Origin: Scytonema sp045865695
Lineage (GTDB): Bacteria; Cyanobacteriota; Cyanobacteriia; Cyanobacteriales; Nostocaceae
Assembly (NCBI RefSeq): GCF_045865695.1
Contig: NZ_BAACAP010000204.1
Coordinates: 14,230 to 78,229 of the forward strand
DNA length: 64,000 nt
Direction: 5' to 3'
Below the pieces are notes generated by a model. That model was not told where the DNA came from and did no database searches. It saw only the letters and a program-made list of their open reading frames with translations. The position numbers and the translations under genes were made by a program. Positions 1-8,577 of the stretch are shown piece after piece; position 1 is the stretch's first letter, and every line of letters begins with the position of its first letter.

Positions 1-113
1 TTGGTTTTGTGGGGTTAGCAGTTGCTGTTTTGGCAGATATGGGAACGTCCTTACTCGTAACCGCTAACGGGATGCGGTTGTTTAGAGTCAAGAATTATCA
101 ACATTGCCCGTAG
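1..113 (+). CDS. heavy-metal P-type ATPase, C-terminal end only
   Basis: The window opens inside this gene; reading frame 3 is open from base 3 to the TAG at 111-113. The 36 visible residues hold the pattern A-V-L-A-D-M-G-T-S-L followed by A-N-G-M-R-L. This is the typical last membrane helix and tail of P1B-type (CadA/ZntA-like) metal-exporting ATPases, in which an aspartate in the last helix helps bind metal. The family pumps Zn, Cd, Co or Pb out of the cytoplasm. The metal cannot be told from this tail. The assignment rests on this short motif alone. Confidence 0.7.
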   Translation, partial: GFVGLAVAVLADMGTSLLVTANGMRLFRVKNYQHCP

Positions 114-143
114 GAATTGCCGTATGGGTCTTCATTAGCAGAA

Positions 144-2972
144 TTAACTGCTTTGCACTTTTACTTTGAACATGAGATCGTTAAAGTCTTTGTCTCCCCC
201 ACCAAGTGTATCCTCAAATCCCAATTGATTTTTCCCAAGTAACTTAACGTGATTGATGTTGTCAGGATTCCCTACTCCATAACCAAAGAATGCTTGAGGT
301 GTTTGGTTGCTAGTTGGATTGCCAGATATGTTACCGAGGTACTCTTGAACAGTACCACTTGCAATTAGGTAAGGAGCATATAATGCTCCACCCTCAAGTT
401 GAGTTATGAGTTGACCTGTATTTCGATTTAGCTCTACCTCCATGACCCGTTGTTCTAGCGCTAGTTGAACGTAACCTTTTTCACCTGGAGGAATTAATTT
501 GCCTGTTAAAGAGTCAAAAACTGCTCCATCTATATTGGCAATTTTGTAGAATCCTACAGTATTGTTATAGACTGCATGACTCTTAACGTCATAAAAATTG
601 ACAAAAACTTTATTATCAACCTGACCATCTTTATTAAGGTCGGTCTGACGCAAGTCAAGTAGTGGAGCTTGAGAGTCTTTTGAAGGATTTAATACAGCTG
701 CAATCTCTGGCTCGCCGATAGTAGTCTTATTTGTGACTTGGTTTCCGAAAATATTATTACGCGGAGTATCGATCGCTGACTTAAGACTCTGACTCACGTT
801 CTTACCACTACTAAGTAATAAAGAAGCAATGTTTGTGCTTGAATCTTTAGTTTTTGATGAAAACTCGATATTATCCAAGCGATCTGGCTGGTTGTACGAG
901 CTTAAATTAGCTGGAGTAGAAGACTGTTGGAGAGTTGTTAAAGTAGGACTAGAGGCTGTGCTAATTGCACTAATATTTTCAGGGGTAGATATAGGACTGC
1001 CAGAATTTATTTGCGAAGAAATGTCCTGACTCAAGCCACTATTCCCTTGAGTATCGTCAGGAATCGTGGGAATCGGTTCGGGAGTCGAAGGCAAACCGAC
1101 ATCAGAAGCGCCTGTGTTTCCTTGAGTGTCGCTTGGAATCGTAGGAATCGGTTCGGGAGTCGAAGGCAAACCGACATCAGAACCGCCTGTGTTTCCTTGA
1201 GTATTGTCGGGAATTGTGGGAATCGGTTCGGGAGTCGAAGGCAAACCGACATCAGAAGCGCCTGTGTTTCCTTGAGTATTGTCGGGAATTGTGGGAATCG
1301 GTTCGGGAGTCGAAGGCAAACCGACATCAGAACCATTTGTGTTTCCTTGAGTATTGTCGGGAATCGTGGGAATCGGTTCGGGAGTCGAAGGCAAACCGAC
1401 ATCAGAACCGCCTGTGTTTCCTTGAGTATTGTCGGGAATCGTGGGAATCGGTTCGGGAGTCGAAGGCAAACCGACATCAGAACCACCTGTGTTTCCTTGA
1501 GTGTCGTCAGGAATCGTAGGAATCGGTTCGGGAGTCGAAGGCAAACCGACATCAGAACCATTTGTGTTTCCTTGAGTGTCGTCAGGAATCGTGGGAATCG
1601 GTTCGGGAGTCGAAGGCAAACTTACCTCTGGACTACCATCTTCAAAGAGAAGAACAGAGTTTGCAGGTAGCAAGATAGTACTGTTATTGACCGTATCCCA
1701 AGCAGTCAATTCTTGACTATAACCAGAGTCAGAAATAATATGTTTGCTGACATTAGATGATGTTGAGTTCCAATTATTGAATGTGACAGCAACTTCTTGA
1801 GGGCTATTGGATGAATTAATTAAAACATAGGCTTTATGAGAACTAGGACGATCTATTGCAAAAGTTGTGATATTACTGTTATTGCTAGTTGTAGAGATAC
1901 GATTACCAACTAAATATTCATTAAACAAGTGTAGGAGTTCCCCACCAGGACGTAAAGTATCGTTATAACTTGTTTTACCGTAACTACCGTCTTTTTCATT
2001 CCAAGAAAGCGCTGCTGCTGCACCATTCTCGATCGCTTCTATCATTGATAGTGCATCAAAAACTGCCCCTTTATTATTGGTCATCCGTGGATCGTGAGTT
2101 TCCCAAGTCCAGCTGATGTTATATTCGCCTAGCATGGCAGGAATATCTCGATTGGGGCTGATTTTCTTGAGCGTATCAACAATAGTTTTTGTGTATTTTC
2201 CAATAGAATTAGTAGCGTTAAAGACTTCAGCGTCTGGAGTCGAAGCGCTACCCGTAGGGTAATAGTGATAGGTAAAGAAATCTAGATTCTCTAATGTTCC
2301 TTTGACAAATGGCTCATAAAAAGGTACTAAGTCGGGACGAGCAATACTAGGTCCACCTACCTTGATGCTTGGATCGACTGCCTTCATTGCTTCGGCAACT
2401 TTGTTATAAATAGTTATTAGTTCATCCAAGCGATCTGGTTGATTCGGATCGATTAGCTTACCCCAACCGCTTTTGGTATGGAAAATACTAAAGTACTCAA
2501 TGTCTTTTTCGTTAGTAATTTCCCAATATTGAACTCCTAAGTTATTATCTTTGTTAACAATCTTGACTAAATCCGCACATAATTTTGCATAGTCGTCAAA
2601 GCGATCGCTATCTAAATAACCATCATTGTTGGTATCCATCCAACTTGGCCATGAAGGAATATTGAACATACGTTGGGGCTGCTGGTCTGTACCAAACATA
2701 TCAATGGAAGCTTGAATAGTATTAACGACTTTTTCAACGTCCCATGTTTGATTTTTAGTATCAATTAAGCCATGATCTTTGCTAGAGTCCTTCATATAAT
2801 CCATATTATGAAAGCGGATTATTCCCGGACTCATGTGGTTCATGTTGTTGCGATATTTTGAGTTACCAGCATCTGCAACAGCCCTATAGACATTGATGCC
2901 AAAATGCGCATCTTTTGTCTGTCCTTCAACAGCATTCCAATCAACCGTTACATTCAAAGAAGTAGTAGCCAT
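144..2972 (-). CDS. clan GH-A-like glycoside hydrolase with Pro-rich repeats and DUF4114
   Basis: This 942-residue protein has three parts. Residues about 1-430 look like a TIM-barrel glycoside hydrolase of clan GH-A (GH39/GH30-like). The N-E pair in WEITNEKD gives a likely acid/base Glu155, and GEYN gives a likely nucleophile Glu283. Residues about 450-645 are eight near-identical 25-residue repeats with the core LPSTPEPIPTIP, a probable flexible extracellular linker. Residues about 855-942 are a DUF4114 domain, with the acidic GGGDKDFNDLMF motif found in cyanobacterial surface and secreted proteins. There is no classical signal peptide, so export may use another route such as type I secretion (inference). 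The substrate is unknown; a plant-like or exopolysaccharide polymer would fit the fold. It converges on the P-type ATPase gene and leaves only 30 bases between them. Confidence 0.75.
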   Translation of the reverse strand: MATTSLNVTVDWNAVEGQTKDAHFGINVYRAVADAGNSKYRNNMNHMSPGIIRFHNMDYMKDSSKDHGLIDTKNQTWDVEKVVNTIQASIDMFGTDQQPQRMFNIPSWPSWMDTNNDGYLDSDRFDDYAKLCADLVKIVNKDNNLGVQYWEITNEKDIEYFSIFHTKSGWGKLIDPNQPDRLDELITIYNKVAEAMKAVDPSIKVGGPSIARPDLVPFYEPFVKGTLENLDFFTYHYYPTGSASTPDAEVFNATNSIGKYTKTIVDTLKKISPNRDIPAMLGEYNISWTWETHDPRMTNNKGAVFDALSMIEAIENGAAAALSWNEKDGSYGKTSYNDTLRPGGELLHLFNEYLVGNRISTTSNNSNITTFAIDRPSSHKAYVLINSSNSPQEVAVTFNNWNSTSSNVSKHIISDSGYSQELTAWDTVNNSTILLPANSVLLFEDGSPEVSLPSTPEPIPTIPDDTQGNTNGSDVGLPSTPEPIPTIPDDTQGNTGGSDVGLPSTPEPIPTIPDNTQGNTGGSDVGLPSTPEPIPTIPDNTQGNTNGSDVGLPSTPEPIPTIPDNTQGNTGASDVGLPSTPEPIPTIPDNTQGNTGGSDVGLPSTPEPIPTIPSDTQGNTGASDVGLPSTPEPIPTIPDDTQGNSGLSQDISSQINSGSPISTPENISAISTASSPTLTTLQQSSTPANLSSYNQPDRLDNIEFSSKTKDSSTNIASLLLSSGKNVSQSLKSAIDTPRNNIFGNQVTNKTTIGEPEIAAVLNPSKDSQAPLLDLRQTDLNKDGQVDNKVFVNFYDVKSHAVYNNTVGFYKIANIDGAVFDSLTGKLIPPGEKGYVQLALEQRVMEVELNRNTGQLITQLEGGALYAPYLIASGTVQEYLGNISGNPTSNQTPQAFFGYGVGNPDNINHVKLLGKNQLGFEDTLGGGDKDFNDLMFKVKVQSS
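1036..1622 (-). repeat. eight tandem 75-bp coding repeats
   Basis: Eight direct copies of a 75-bp unit encode the 25-residue Pro/Thr-rich linker of the glycoside hydrolase. The period was measured from successive GGAGTCGAAG positions (1081, 1156). Copies differ at few bases, mostly in the DDT/DNT and GGS/NGS/GAS codons, so the array is recent or is being homogenised. Because the period is a multiple of three and the unit lacks stops in several frames, long false reading frames appear on both strands here. Confidence 0.95.
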
Positions 2973-3070
2973 GAATCATTTTTGGGTAAGGGTAACGTCA
3001 TGGCAGAGCACCCAAAATGACTCCCAAGGAGATGGACTACTCCCTTTCCGCTCTAAAATTAACGAACTTT

Positions 3071-3122
3071 GTAGGGTGGGCAGTGCCCACCATTCGCCGT
3101 TGGTGGGCATAGCCCTACCTAC
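3071..3122. repeat. palindromic short interspersed repeat
   Basis: GGTGGGCA and TGCCCACC form a perfect 8-bp stem around one base at 3075-3091. An outer GTAGGG/CCCTAC pair flanks it. Similar hairpins are widely scattered in cyanobacterial genomes. It lies upstream of the hydrolase gene in the 2973-3664 gap. Confidence 0.6.
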
Positions 3123-3222
3123 CTGTAATGGTAGTTTTCTGGCGGGAAGGGAGTAAATAACTATACAAATGTGTCTAGGGTTATCCAAGCAATAAATTAG
3201 CTATTTTGTGGGACGGAGAGCA

Positions 3223-3400
3223 GCGCCCCTTCGGGGTTCGCCAGTCGCCTTCGGAGGGAAACCCTCCTGCAGCGCTGGCTCACCGTGCGGGGGTCTCCCC
3301 CCTTGCCCCTTATCCCCACTCCGTGGGGGCCCCGAGTTCCCCAGAGGGGGCCCCAAAGCCCCCCGTTGAGGCGACTGCGGAGCGTCTCCGCCCGTCCTAG
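3223..3400. repeat. GC-rich multi-hairpin interspersed repeat
   Basis: This stretch stands out by its GC content in an AT-rich gap. It has a CCCC-TTC-GGGG hairpin, then a CGCCAG...CTGGC outer stem enclosing GGAGGG-AAA-CCCTCC, then further G/C runs and a GGAGCGTCTCC palindrome. The first 70 bases share layout with 31836-31900, where the stems are kept but the bases differ. The reading frame across it is not a credible gene. The rest of the 2973-3664 gap shows no gene. Confidence 0.6.
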
Positions 3401-3664
3401 ATTAGTGGCACGTTATTTTTTACAATAATTATCATTTTTTGAAATTTACTGTTACATTAATACAGAAAAGGGTTCCCTCAGAAACAGACTGTTTAAGAGA
3501 TAAATGCACTAGATTCAACATACTCGTATTTAGAGTAACATGAGTCTACTGAGAAGCGGAAACCGTGTATCTACCGATTTAGTACAATTTTGAATTGAGA
3601 ACGCCTGACGACTCAAAGTACCAATTTTTGAGAGTATTCATTGAAATTGACCAATGGAGAGTAT

Positions 3665-4696
3665 ATGTCGCTAAAACGCTACGGAGTTCTTAAATGTAAG
3701 GCTGTAGACAGCAAACTGGAAAGGGAAGATGACAAAAGCCCGCACTATCAAGTTCTTGCCAAAGACAGTAGAGATGAATACCGTCTTGCCATTAATGTGA
3801 AATCGGTTCAGGCTCCCGTCGATTTGCTCTATCTCGTAAATGATAATTTTGAGCATCCAATTACTAACCAACTGCTTAACTTAGAACTCGGCTTTACCGA
3901 AATCAAGGAATCAGAGCGGAAAGCAGGAGGTATTGCATTAGATTACATTCGCGGTAACTTTTTCTCTGCCAATCAACTGAAAGCTCTACCAGCTGATGCT
4001 CCGGGACAAGAAGATGATTTACACGACATTATCGACTTATTTATTAAGCGATCGCTAAACAATCAAAATGCCGATTTGTACGTTTTTGGAGAACCTTGGG
4101 GACCTGAAGACAAAGCAGACAAAATTTTTGGTTTCAAACCAGGTCGAGGCGTTCATAACATTCATATGAATCAGGGTAGCGGTGGACAGTTCAGCCAAGA
4201 TAACGGTGTTTTTCAAGATGGTGGGCTGTTCATTCATTTTCAAGATAGGAACCAGTGGTTAGCAGCATTTTTTGCATTTCAGTCTCAGTCCTTCCATACA
4301 GACGATCGCACTGGTAATCCAATAGACGTTAGAGTTGGAACTGAACCTACACTACCAACAGAGCCAGTCACCAGAGCAGAGGTTCGGATTGTTGGTGCAT
4401 TGGTAAACCCCCTAGGTGCTGACTCTGGCAGAGAAACTGTGACTTTACTCAATACAACTTCTAGCAGAGTCAACTTGAACGGCTGGTCAATTGCGGATCG
4501 CTTAAAACGAAAGTTGCTACTTGATGGTGTTCTTGAGCCTGGAAACACAATAATAGTCAAGCTTTCAGGCACAGATATTCAGTTAGGCAATGAAGGTGGC
4601 ATTATCACGCTTTTGAATTCACAAGGAATTAAAGTTGATGGTGTTTCTTACACAAAGAAAGATGCTCAAGAACAAGGTAGAACAATTATGTTTTAA
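3665..4696 (+). CDS. DUF2278 (YukJ-like) protein with lamin-tail domain
   Basis: Residues about 1-220 match the DUF2278/YukJ family: the start SLKRYGVLKCKAVD, then a YQVL...YRLAINVKS segment and an HNIHMNQG segment. Residues about 240-343 form a lamin-tail-like beta sandwich (VTLLNTTSSRVNLNGWSIAD), often found on extracellular or nuclease-linked bacterial proteins. The biochemical role of DUF2278 is not established. I chose the ATG at 3665 because GGAGAG sits at 3656-3661 at good spacing; a TTG start at 3641 would add eight residues but has no such site. No signal peptide is seen. It stands alone between intergenic regions. Confidence 0.8.
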   Translation: MSLKRYGVLKCKAVDSKLEREDDKSPHYQVLAKDSRDEYRLAINVKSVQAPVDLLYLVNDNFEHPITNQLLNLELGFTEIKESERKAGGIALDYIRGNFFSANQLKALPADAPGQEDDLHDIIDLFIKRSLNNQNADLYVFGEPWGPEDKADKIFGFKPGRGVHNIHMNQGSGGQFSQDNGVFQDGGLFIHFQDRNQWLAAFFAFQSQSFHTDDRTGNPIDVRVGTEPTLPTEPVTRAEVRIVGALVNPLGADSGRETVTLLNTTSSRVNLNGWSIADRLKRKLLLDGVLEPGNTIIVKLSGTDIQLGNEGGIITLLNSQGIKVDGVSYTKKDAQEQGRTIMF

Positions 4697-4806
4697 GGCA
4701 TTGGGCATGGGAAAATCTATGCCGCGATCGCTTCCACTTGTTGAGCATTTTTCTTTCTTTTTTTGCGTTGTTGACAAAATTCCTTATGGTAAAATCACTG
4801 AACATC

Positions 4807-4920
4807 TCTTAACACCATATGTCACCTGGTTAATCCAACCCACATATTTTGTTTGTACATTTTCAAATCTAGCTGCCTTCATCCAATCATCCACACTCTC
4901 TGCTGCATAGACTTTTGAAT
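4807..4920 (-). pseudogene. duplicated 3' scrap of the methyltransferase gene
   Basis: This 114-bp stretch matches 5621-5734, inside the 3' end of the methyltransferase gene, at an offset of 814 bp with four mismatches that I can count. It encodes the segment around YAAESVDDWMK and VGWINQVTYG but has neither start nor proper end. The two copies are direct repeats that bracket the SRPBCC gene, so the gene lies within a duplicated or recombined unit. Confidence 0.85.
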
Positions 4921-4937
4921 GATGATAAGATGTCAGA

Positions 4938-5474
4938 CTAATTATCAACTTTTTGACTTTGCTCTAGGTAGTGATGAACACCTTTGCTTATCTGTAGTAT
5001 GTTCGGTCTGATATTCTTGCTGAGGAAATCTTCAACTGTATGCCCTACTATGCCTGTAAGCATCTGGGGTACTCCCTTAATCTGCTTGGTGTCGATAACA
5101 ATCTCGCCACGGGTTTCAATTAGAGTGCCGCGATCGGCTTCTTTAAAGCGGTGAACGCCAGCACATCGGACTGCCTCTGTGAAAGCGTGTGTCTTGATAC
5201 GCCATTCAGCAGTGAACTCCGACTCGTTCCAGGTAGCGATATCAGTCCACGAGAGCATTGTTTCACTAAGTACGGCACGCGCTACAGCTGGAATCTCACC
5301 ACCGCCATGCCACTCGTTCACAAAGTAAATGCGATCGCCCTTCTCAGTACGCGATTTGACTTCAACGTGTCGCACATTTGGCAAGTAGGGTACAAGTTCG
5401 ACAAGCTTGTCGCGATATGTGGCATAAACCAGCGGACGTGGAAAGGGAATGTATGTTTCGGTAGAGATAAGCAT
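4938..5474 (-). CDS. SRPBCC-superfamily (START/polyketide-cyclase-like) protein
   Basis: This 178-residue protein begins with the pattern common in SRPBCC proteins, a first beta strand (STETYIPFPRPLVYATYRD) followed by a helix and a curved sheet. It has an EWRIKTHAF...VRCAGVHRF region and a closing long helix near EDFLSKNIRPNILQISKGVHHYL. These proteins bind a hydrophobic ligand in a cavity. No ligand or pathway can be assigned from sequence. It is flanked by two 114-bp direct repeats from the neighbouring methyltransferase gene. The next gene upstream, on the same strand, is that methyltransferase. Confidence 0.65.
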   Translation of the reverse strand: MLISTETYIPFPRPLVYATYRDKLVELVPYLPNVRHVEVKSRTEKGDRIYFVNEWHGGGEIPAVARAVLSETMLSWTDIATWNESEFTAEWRIKTHAFTEAVRCAGVHRFKEADRGTLIETRGEIVIDTKQIKGVPQMLTGIVGHTVEDFLSKNIRPNILQISKGVHHYLEQSQKVDN

Positions 5475-5588
5475 GGGTCAGTACAGATCTGTGTTATGTT
5501 TTTTTATATTAGTCAAATAATTGGAATGCTCGCCGGAAAGCAAGAAGAACTATAGGACTCCTATTTGATTTTTGAACAACTAAGCTGC

Positions 5589-6275
5589 CTAGAAGCTTGG
5601 CATCTCCAATTTTGGTGAAATCTTAATACCATATGTCACCTGGTTAATCCAACCTACATATTTTGTTTGTACATTTTCAAATCTAGCTGTCTTCATCCAA
5701 TCATCCACACTCTCTGCTGCATAAACTTTTGAATAAGGTTCTTGGAAAAGTTTGATTAACCAATCTGCATGACGTAGCTTTTTTTGATTTCCATCCAGAA
5801 TAATCAATTGTCCGCCCGGTTTAATTAAGCGGAAACATTCTTGCAAAATTAACTGTGAAATTTGCGTTGGTGCTTCGTGCAATAAAAAGGATGCTGTCAC
5901 TAAATCAAAAGAAGCTTCTTCTAGATCGGTAGTTTCCGCTAGTCCATGCAGCCATTGTATGTTTAATCCCGCTTGCCGTGCTTTGTAATCTGCTACAACT
6001 AGCATATATGGTGACAAATCCAATCGGATGACTTCTGCTTGCGGAAAATTTTGCTTTAACATCAACGTACTAGAACCCGTACCGCATCCGAGATCGAGAA
6101 TTCTTTTTGGCTGACACTGAATTGCAGCTATTAACTGCTTGCGAATCCAAATTTCATTAGGTGGTGAAGCAAATGCCGTGACAAGATCGTAAGTTATAGC
6201 TGCTATACAATTCAGGTAGCCATCTTGAATACCGTGAAAATTCTGACTGCTATAATATTTTGACGCTCTCTGCAC
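5589..6275 (-). CDS. class I SAM-dependent methyltransferase
   Basis: The glycine-rich SAM-binding motif I is LDLGCGTGSSTL at about residue 60. A motif II acidic residue follows in VIRLDLSPYML, and motif post-II is SFDLVTASFLLHE. The fold is therefore a Rossmann-type methyltransferase of the UbiE/Methyltransf_11 type. The acceptor is unknown. The start appears to be GTG at 6275, and a decayed tnpB lies only about 30 bp upstream, so the N-terminus and native promoter may have been altered by the insertion. Its 3' end has been copied to 4807-4920. Confidence 0.75.
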   Translation of the reverse strand: MQRASKYYSSQNFHGIQDGYLNCIAAITYDLVTAFASPPNEIWIRKQLIAAIQCQPKRILDLGCGTGSSTLMLKQNFPQAEVIRLDLSPYMLVVADYKARQAGLNIQWLHGLAETTDLEEASFDLVTASFLLHEAPTQISQLILQECFRLIKPGGQLIILDGNQKKLRHADWLIKLFQEPYSKVYAAESVDDWMKTARFENVQTKYVGWINQVTYGIKISPKLEMPSF

Positions 6276-6302
6276 TAAAGTGACAGAGATTCTCTAAGAG
6301 TT

Positions 6303-7167
6303 TCAGCCATATCTCTTAGATTTCCGATTGTCAGGCTTAGTATACCCAGCTAAGTCAAAAAGGCTCAACTGAGTACCTATAACCCCGTAGGCATGGTTCC
6401 TGGACTCCCCGCCCAACGGCAGCGATATCTTCACAGGCATGACTTCCCCACAGTCCGTAGGTAGGGTCAACAATAACGTTTTTGGGAAAGACCAGTCCCA
6501 CTCGAAGAGCGATCGTCCGAGACGCTTTGGTGTCTGCGTGCTCGGTGTACTGACAATTAGTACAAATAAACTTCGGTAATTCACCTGGTATATCTACCAA
6601 CATTGAGATAAACCAATAACCACCAGAGCGTTTGACAGTGCAAGTTCTCACTTGTTTAATAAGAGTTAAGTCCCTGCTGTTATGCATTTTGATGTTGCCA
6701 ATACCTGGCAGATAAATAACAGCGTAGGTAGACCTAATTGAAACTAATTTAACTTGCCCTGGTTTGTACTCAAAGCAGTCCAAAACCCGAAGATAACTCG
6801 GGAAGCCACGTCCATTCTTCCAAAAGTTACTGAAAGCACTGTCAAGTTTGGCTATATTGCGTTGCAAAACGTCAGAGTTGATATTACCAAAATTCTCAAG
6901 TTCATGGCGTAGCTGTGTGGTTACTTTCATCTGAATACCAGAGGCACTGTCCCACTTGACAACATCTTTTGTCGTCTTCAAAGCTAAGTTCAAGTTTTCA
7001 GGTACAACACCGTGTTTAAGAACCGGGCAAGTTAATGGACAACACGAACCATACTCAACTCTCGTCTCAATATCACACCAGCTGCCAATAGTATAAATAA
7101 CGGGAATCTCTGCATTTTGATTGTTGGTACTGTAGCCAATTTCGCGTTGCCGAAGTGCAATGGGATT
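6303..7167 (-). pseudogene. tnpB: IS200/IS605-type tnpB with internal deletion and frameshift
   Basis: The N-terminal half of a cyanobacterial TnpB is readable from about 7167, including the C-C-P-L-T-C-P segment and the region up to FISMLVDIPGEL. The frame then jumps directly to the C-terminal zinc-finger remnant (FICTNCQYTEHAD). The central RuvC-like nuclease part with its first two catalytic acidic residues is missing. After this the frame shifts, and the usual ending (LFDLAGYTKPDNRKSKRYG) lies in another frame at 6303-6584. No tnpA or clear ends are seen. Loss of most of the nuclease core argues for decay rather than a domesticated regulator. Confidence 0.8.
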
Positions 7168-7393
7168 GGAATTGTGGAATCTTTATGCAAGACTCACAAA
7201 CGCTCGGCTACCAAATATGCTAAATCCTGTTTTTTGGATTGAGCGTTTTGCCGTTACGATCCATTTTGTTGAAGGGGTTATTGCAGCTTTTTACGCACCT
7301 TCCAGAAAAAAATTGCCAATACAATATGGCACTTACACTTTTTTCGTTGGTACAGTGGGATTGTTAGAACTGTTCGCTAAGGAGGATGATTAA
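7160..7393 (+). CDS. small conserved-looking membrane protein, perhaps 5'-truncated
   Basis: The 77-residue product has two likely membrane segments, around FWIERFAVTIHFVEGVIAAFY and GTYTFFVGTVGLLELF, separated by a basic loop (SRKKLPIQYG). Its composition looks like a real cyanobacterial inner-membrane protein, but I cannot name the family. The ATG at 7160 overlaps the 5' end of the tnpB remnant and has no ribosome binding site. The original N-terminus was possibly removed when the element inserted. Confidence 0.45.
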   Translation: MGLELWNLYARLTNARLPNMLNPVFWIERFAVTIHFVEGVIAAFYAPSRKKLPIQYGTYTFFVGTVGLLELFAKEDD

Positions 7394-7551
7394 CTCCTAT
7401 ACCGTACAGTCAATTTACAACCATTGGCAAAGTAAAAGATGCTTTTGGTCTACAAACGATTGAAGGGGGACGCTTTTTACCTCCCACTGAACTCATTCAA
7501 CCATCTTCTAGTTTGAGAGGGTTAGTAATTTTGCCAAATTATGTAAACTGA
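7390..7551 (+). pseudogene. scrap of a cyanobacterial hypothetical protein gene
   Basis: One frame reads I-P-Y-S-Q-F-T-T-I-G-K-V-K-D-A-F-G-L, then T-I-E-G-G-R-F-L-P, and ends at TGA 7549-7551. I recall similar N-terminal segments in cyanobacterial proteins of unknown function, so this looks like a beginning cut off from the rest of its gene. No start codon or ribosome site is visible. Confidence 0.4.
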
Positions 7552-7612
7552 TTATAGCAATTCCCACTTTCGTGAGGAACAGGAAAAGAAAATTAACCGC
7601 CGATGAACGCTG

Positions 7613-7831
7613 ATGGACGCTGATAAATTTATTTCTAAAAAATTACCTTTTTTGGAAGCAATTTGCTGGCAAACAGAGAATGTTTATCAGTTCACTCCAG
7701 AGGAAATGCTGAGCCGCTACGAACGCGGATGGAGATATCGAGAGATATTTAATAACCTTGAGGGTGAAGAACTGAATTTTCTTAGGGAACTTGCAGAACG
7801 TTATCACTCTTGGCTACTAGTTGAGCTATGA
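7613..7831 (+). CDS. 72-residue partner of the AbiEii-like toxin gene, candidate antitoxin
   Basis: The product is small and acidic/aromatic (FLEAICWQTENVYQFTPEEMLSRY in part), predicted mostly helical, and matches no family I recognise. Its stop overlaps the start of the nucleotidyltransferase gene by ATGA at 7828-7831. That implies translational coupling, as in toxin-antitoxin pairs. It is much smaller than the usual AbiEi antitoxin (about 200 residues with a winged helix). The first codons fall in a common spacer repeat (GAACGCTGATGGACGCTGAT), so the true start may be further inside. An antitoxin role is inference from position. Confidence 0.55.
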   Translation: MDADKFISKKLPFLEAICWQTENVYQFTPEEMLSRYERGWRYREIFNNLEGEELNFLRELAERYHSWLLVEL

Positions 7832-8577
7832 AATTTAAGTACGATTACCATAACAAAATTTTAACGATTCTTGAGAGCTTGAATGCTGAAGTACTTCAGA
7901 AAAGTTTTGCTTACTTTGGTGGCGGAACCGTTATTACTTTGGATAATGAAGAGTATCGTTGGAGTAAAGATATTGATTTTATCTGTTCGATTTCTTCTTC
8001 TGGCTATAGATACCTTCGTACAATAATATTTGAAGCTGGTTACAGTGCTTTATTTCGCGACCTCAATCGAATTCAACTCGGACGTAGTACAACAGATCAA
8101 TACGGTATCCGAATGGTAATTAATGTAGAAGGTATGCCTATCAAAACTGAGATTATTGCAGAAGCTCGTTTTGAACTGGATTTACCTAGATATCCAGATT
8201 GGTCACCAGTTGCTTGTTTAAGCTTAAATGATTGCTTTACTGCCAAATTACTTGCAAATAGCGATCGCTTTATGGATGATAGCGTTCAATCGAGAGACCT
8301 AATAGATTTAGCTGTTCTCCGGCTGCAATCTCCACTTCCAAAAGCAGCTATTGAGAAAGCAGAAAAAGCATATGAGGTCATGCGTCCTTTGAAAGCAGCA
8401 GTGCAGCGTTTTCAAGACAGGACAGATTATAGAGAAAAATGTTTTTCAGGTTTGCGTATTGATGACTCTCAAATACCAAAACTTATTGATGGCATCGACT
8501 TTTTAGCGAGTGATGTAAGCTTGAACATTACACAGAGAACTTTTAAAGAGCAACATGATGTTTTTCAGAATACGTGA
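7828..8577 (+). CDS. AbiEii/AbiGii-family nucleotidyltransferase (type IV toxin-like)
   Basis: This 249-residue protein carries the signature of minimal nucleotidyltransferases related to AbiEii. GGGT at residues 31-34 is followed by W-S-K-D-I-D-F with Asp48 and Asp50, the expected metal ligands. Family members transfer nucleotides to tRNA or other acceptors and arrest growth, and serve in abortive phage defence. The middle part (IKTEIIAEARFEL, a third acidic strand) and the C-terminal helical part also fit. It is coupled to the 72-residue gene upstream by a 4-bp overlap. Its 3' end overlaps, on the opposite strand, the broken end of a DUF262 gene. Confidence 0.75.
   Translation: MKFKYDYHNKILTILESLNAEVLQKSFAYFGGGTVITLDNEEYRWSKDIDFICSISSSGYRYLRTIIFEAGYSALFRDLNRIQLGRSTTDQYGIRMVINVEGMPIKTEIIAEARFELDLPRYPDWSPVACLSLNDCFTAKLLANSDRFMDDSVQSRDLIDLAVLRLQSPLPKAAIEKAEKAYEVMRPLKAAVQRFQDRTDYREKCFSGLRIDDSQIPKLIDGIDFLASDVSLNITQRTFKEQHDVFQNT

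Noticed and set aside
1036..1622. Possible CRISPR array
   Set aside because: The whole 75-bp unit repeats with no unique spacers, and it encodes a linker in frame.
1011..1670. Long open frames on both strands across the 75-bp repeats
   Set aside because: They arise because the repeat period is a multiple of three and lacks stops; composition is monotonous and they lie inside the hydrolase gene.
3206..3400. Pro-rich reading frame in GC-rich sequence
   Set aside because: It is explained by hairpin-forming interspersed repeats and has no ribosome site.
6303..7167. tnpB remnant as a domesticated, inactive RNA-guided regulator
   Set aside because: Such regulators keep the full fold; here most of the nuclease core is deleted and the end is frameshifted.
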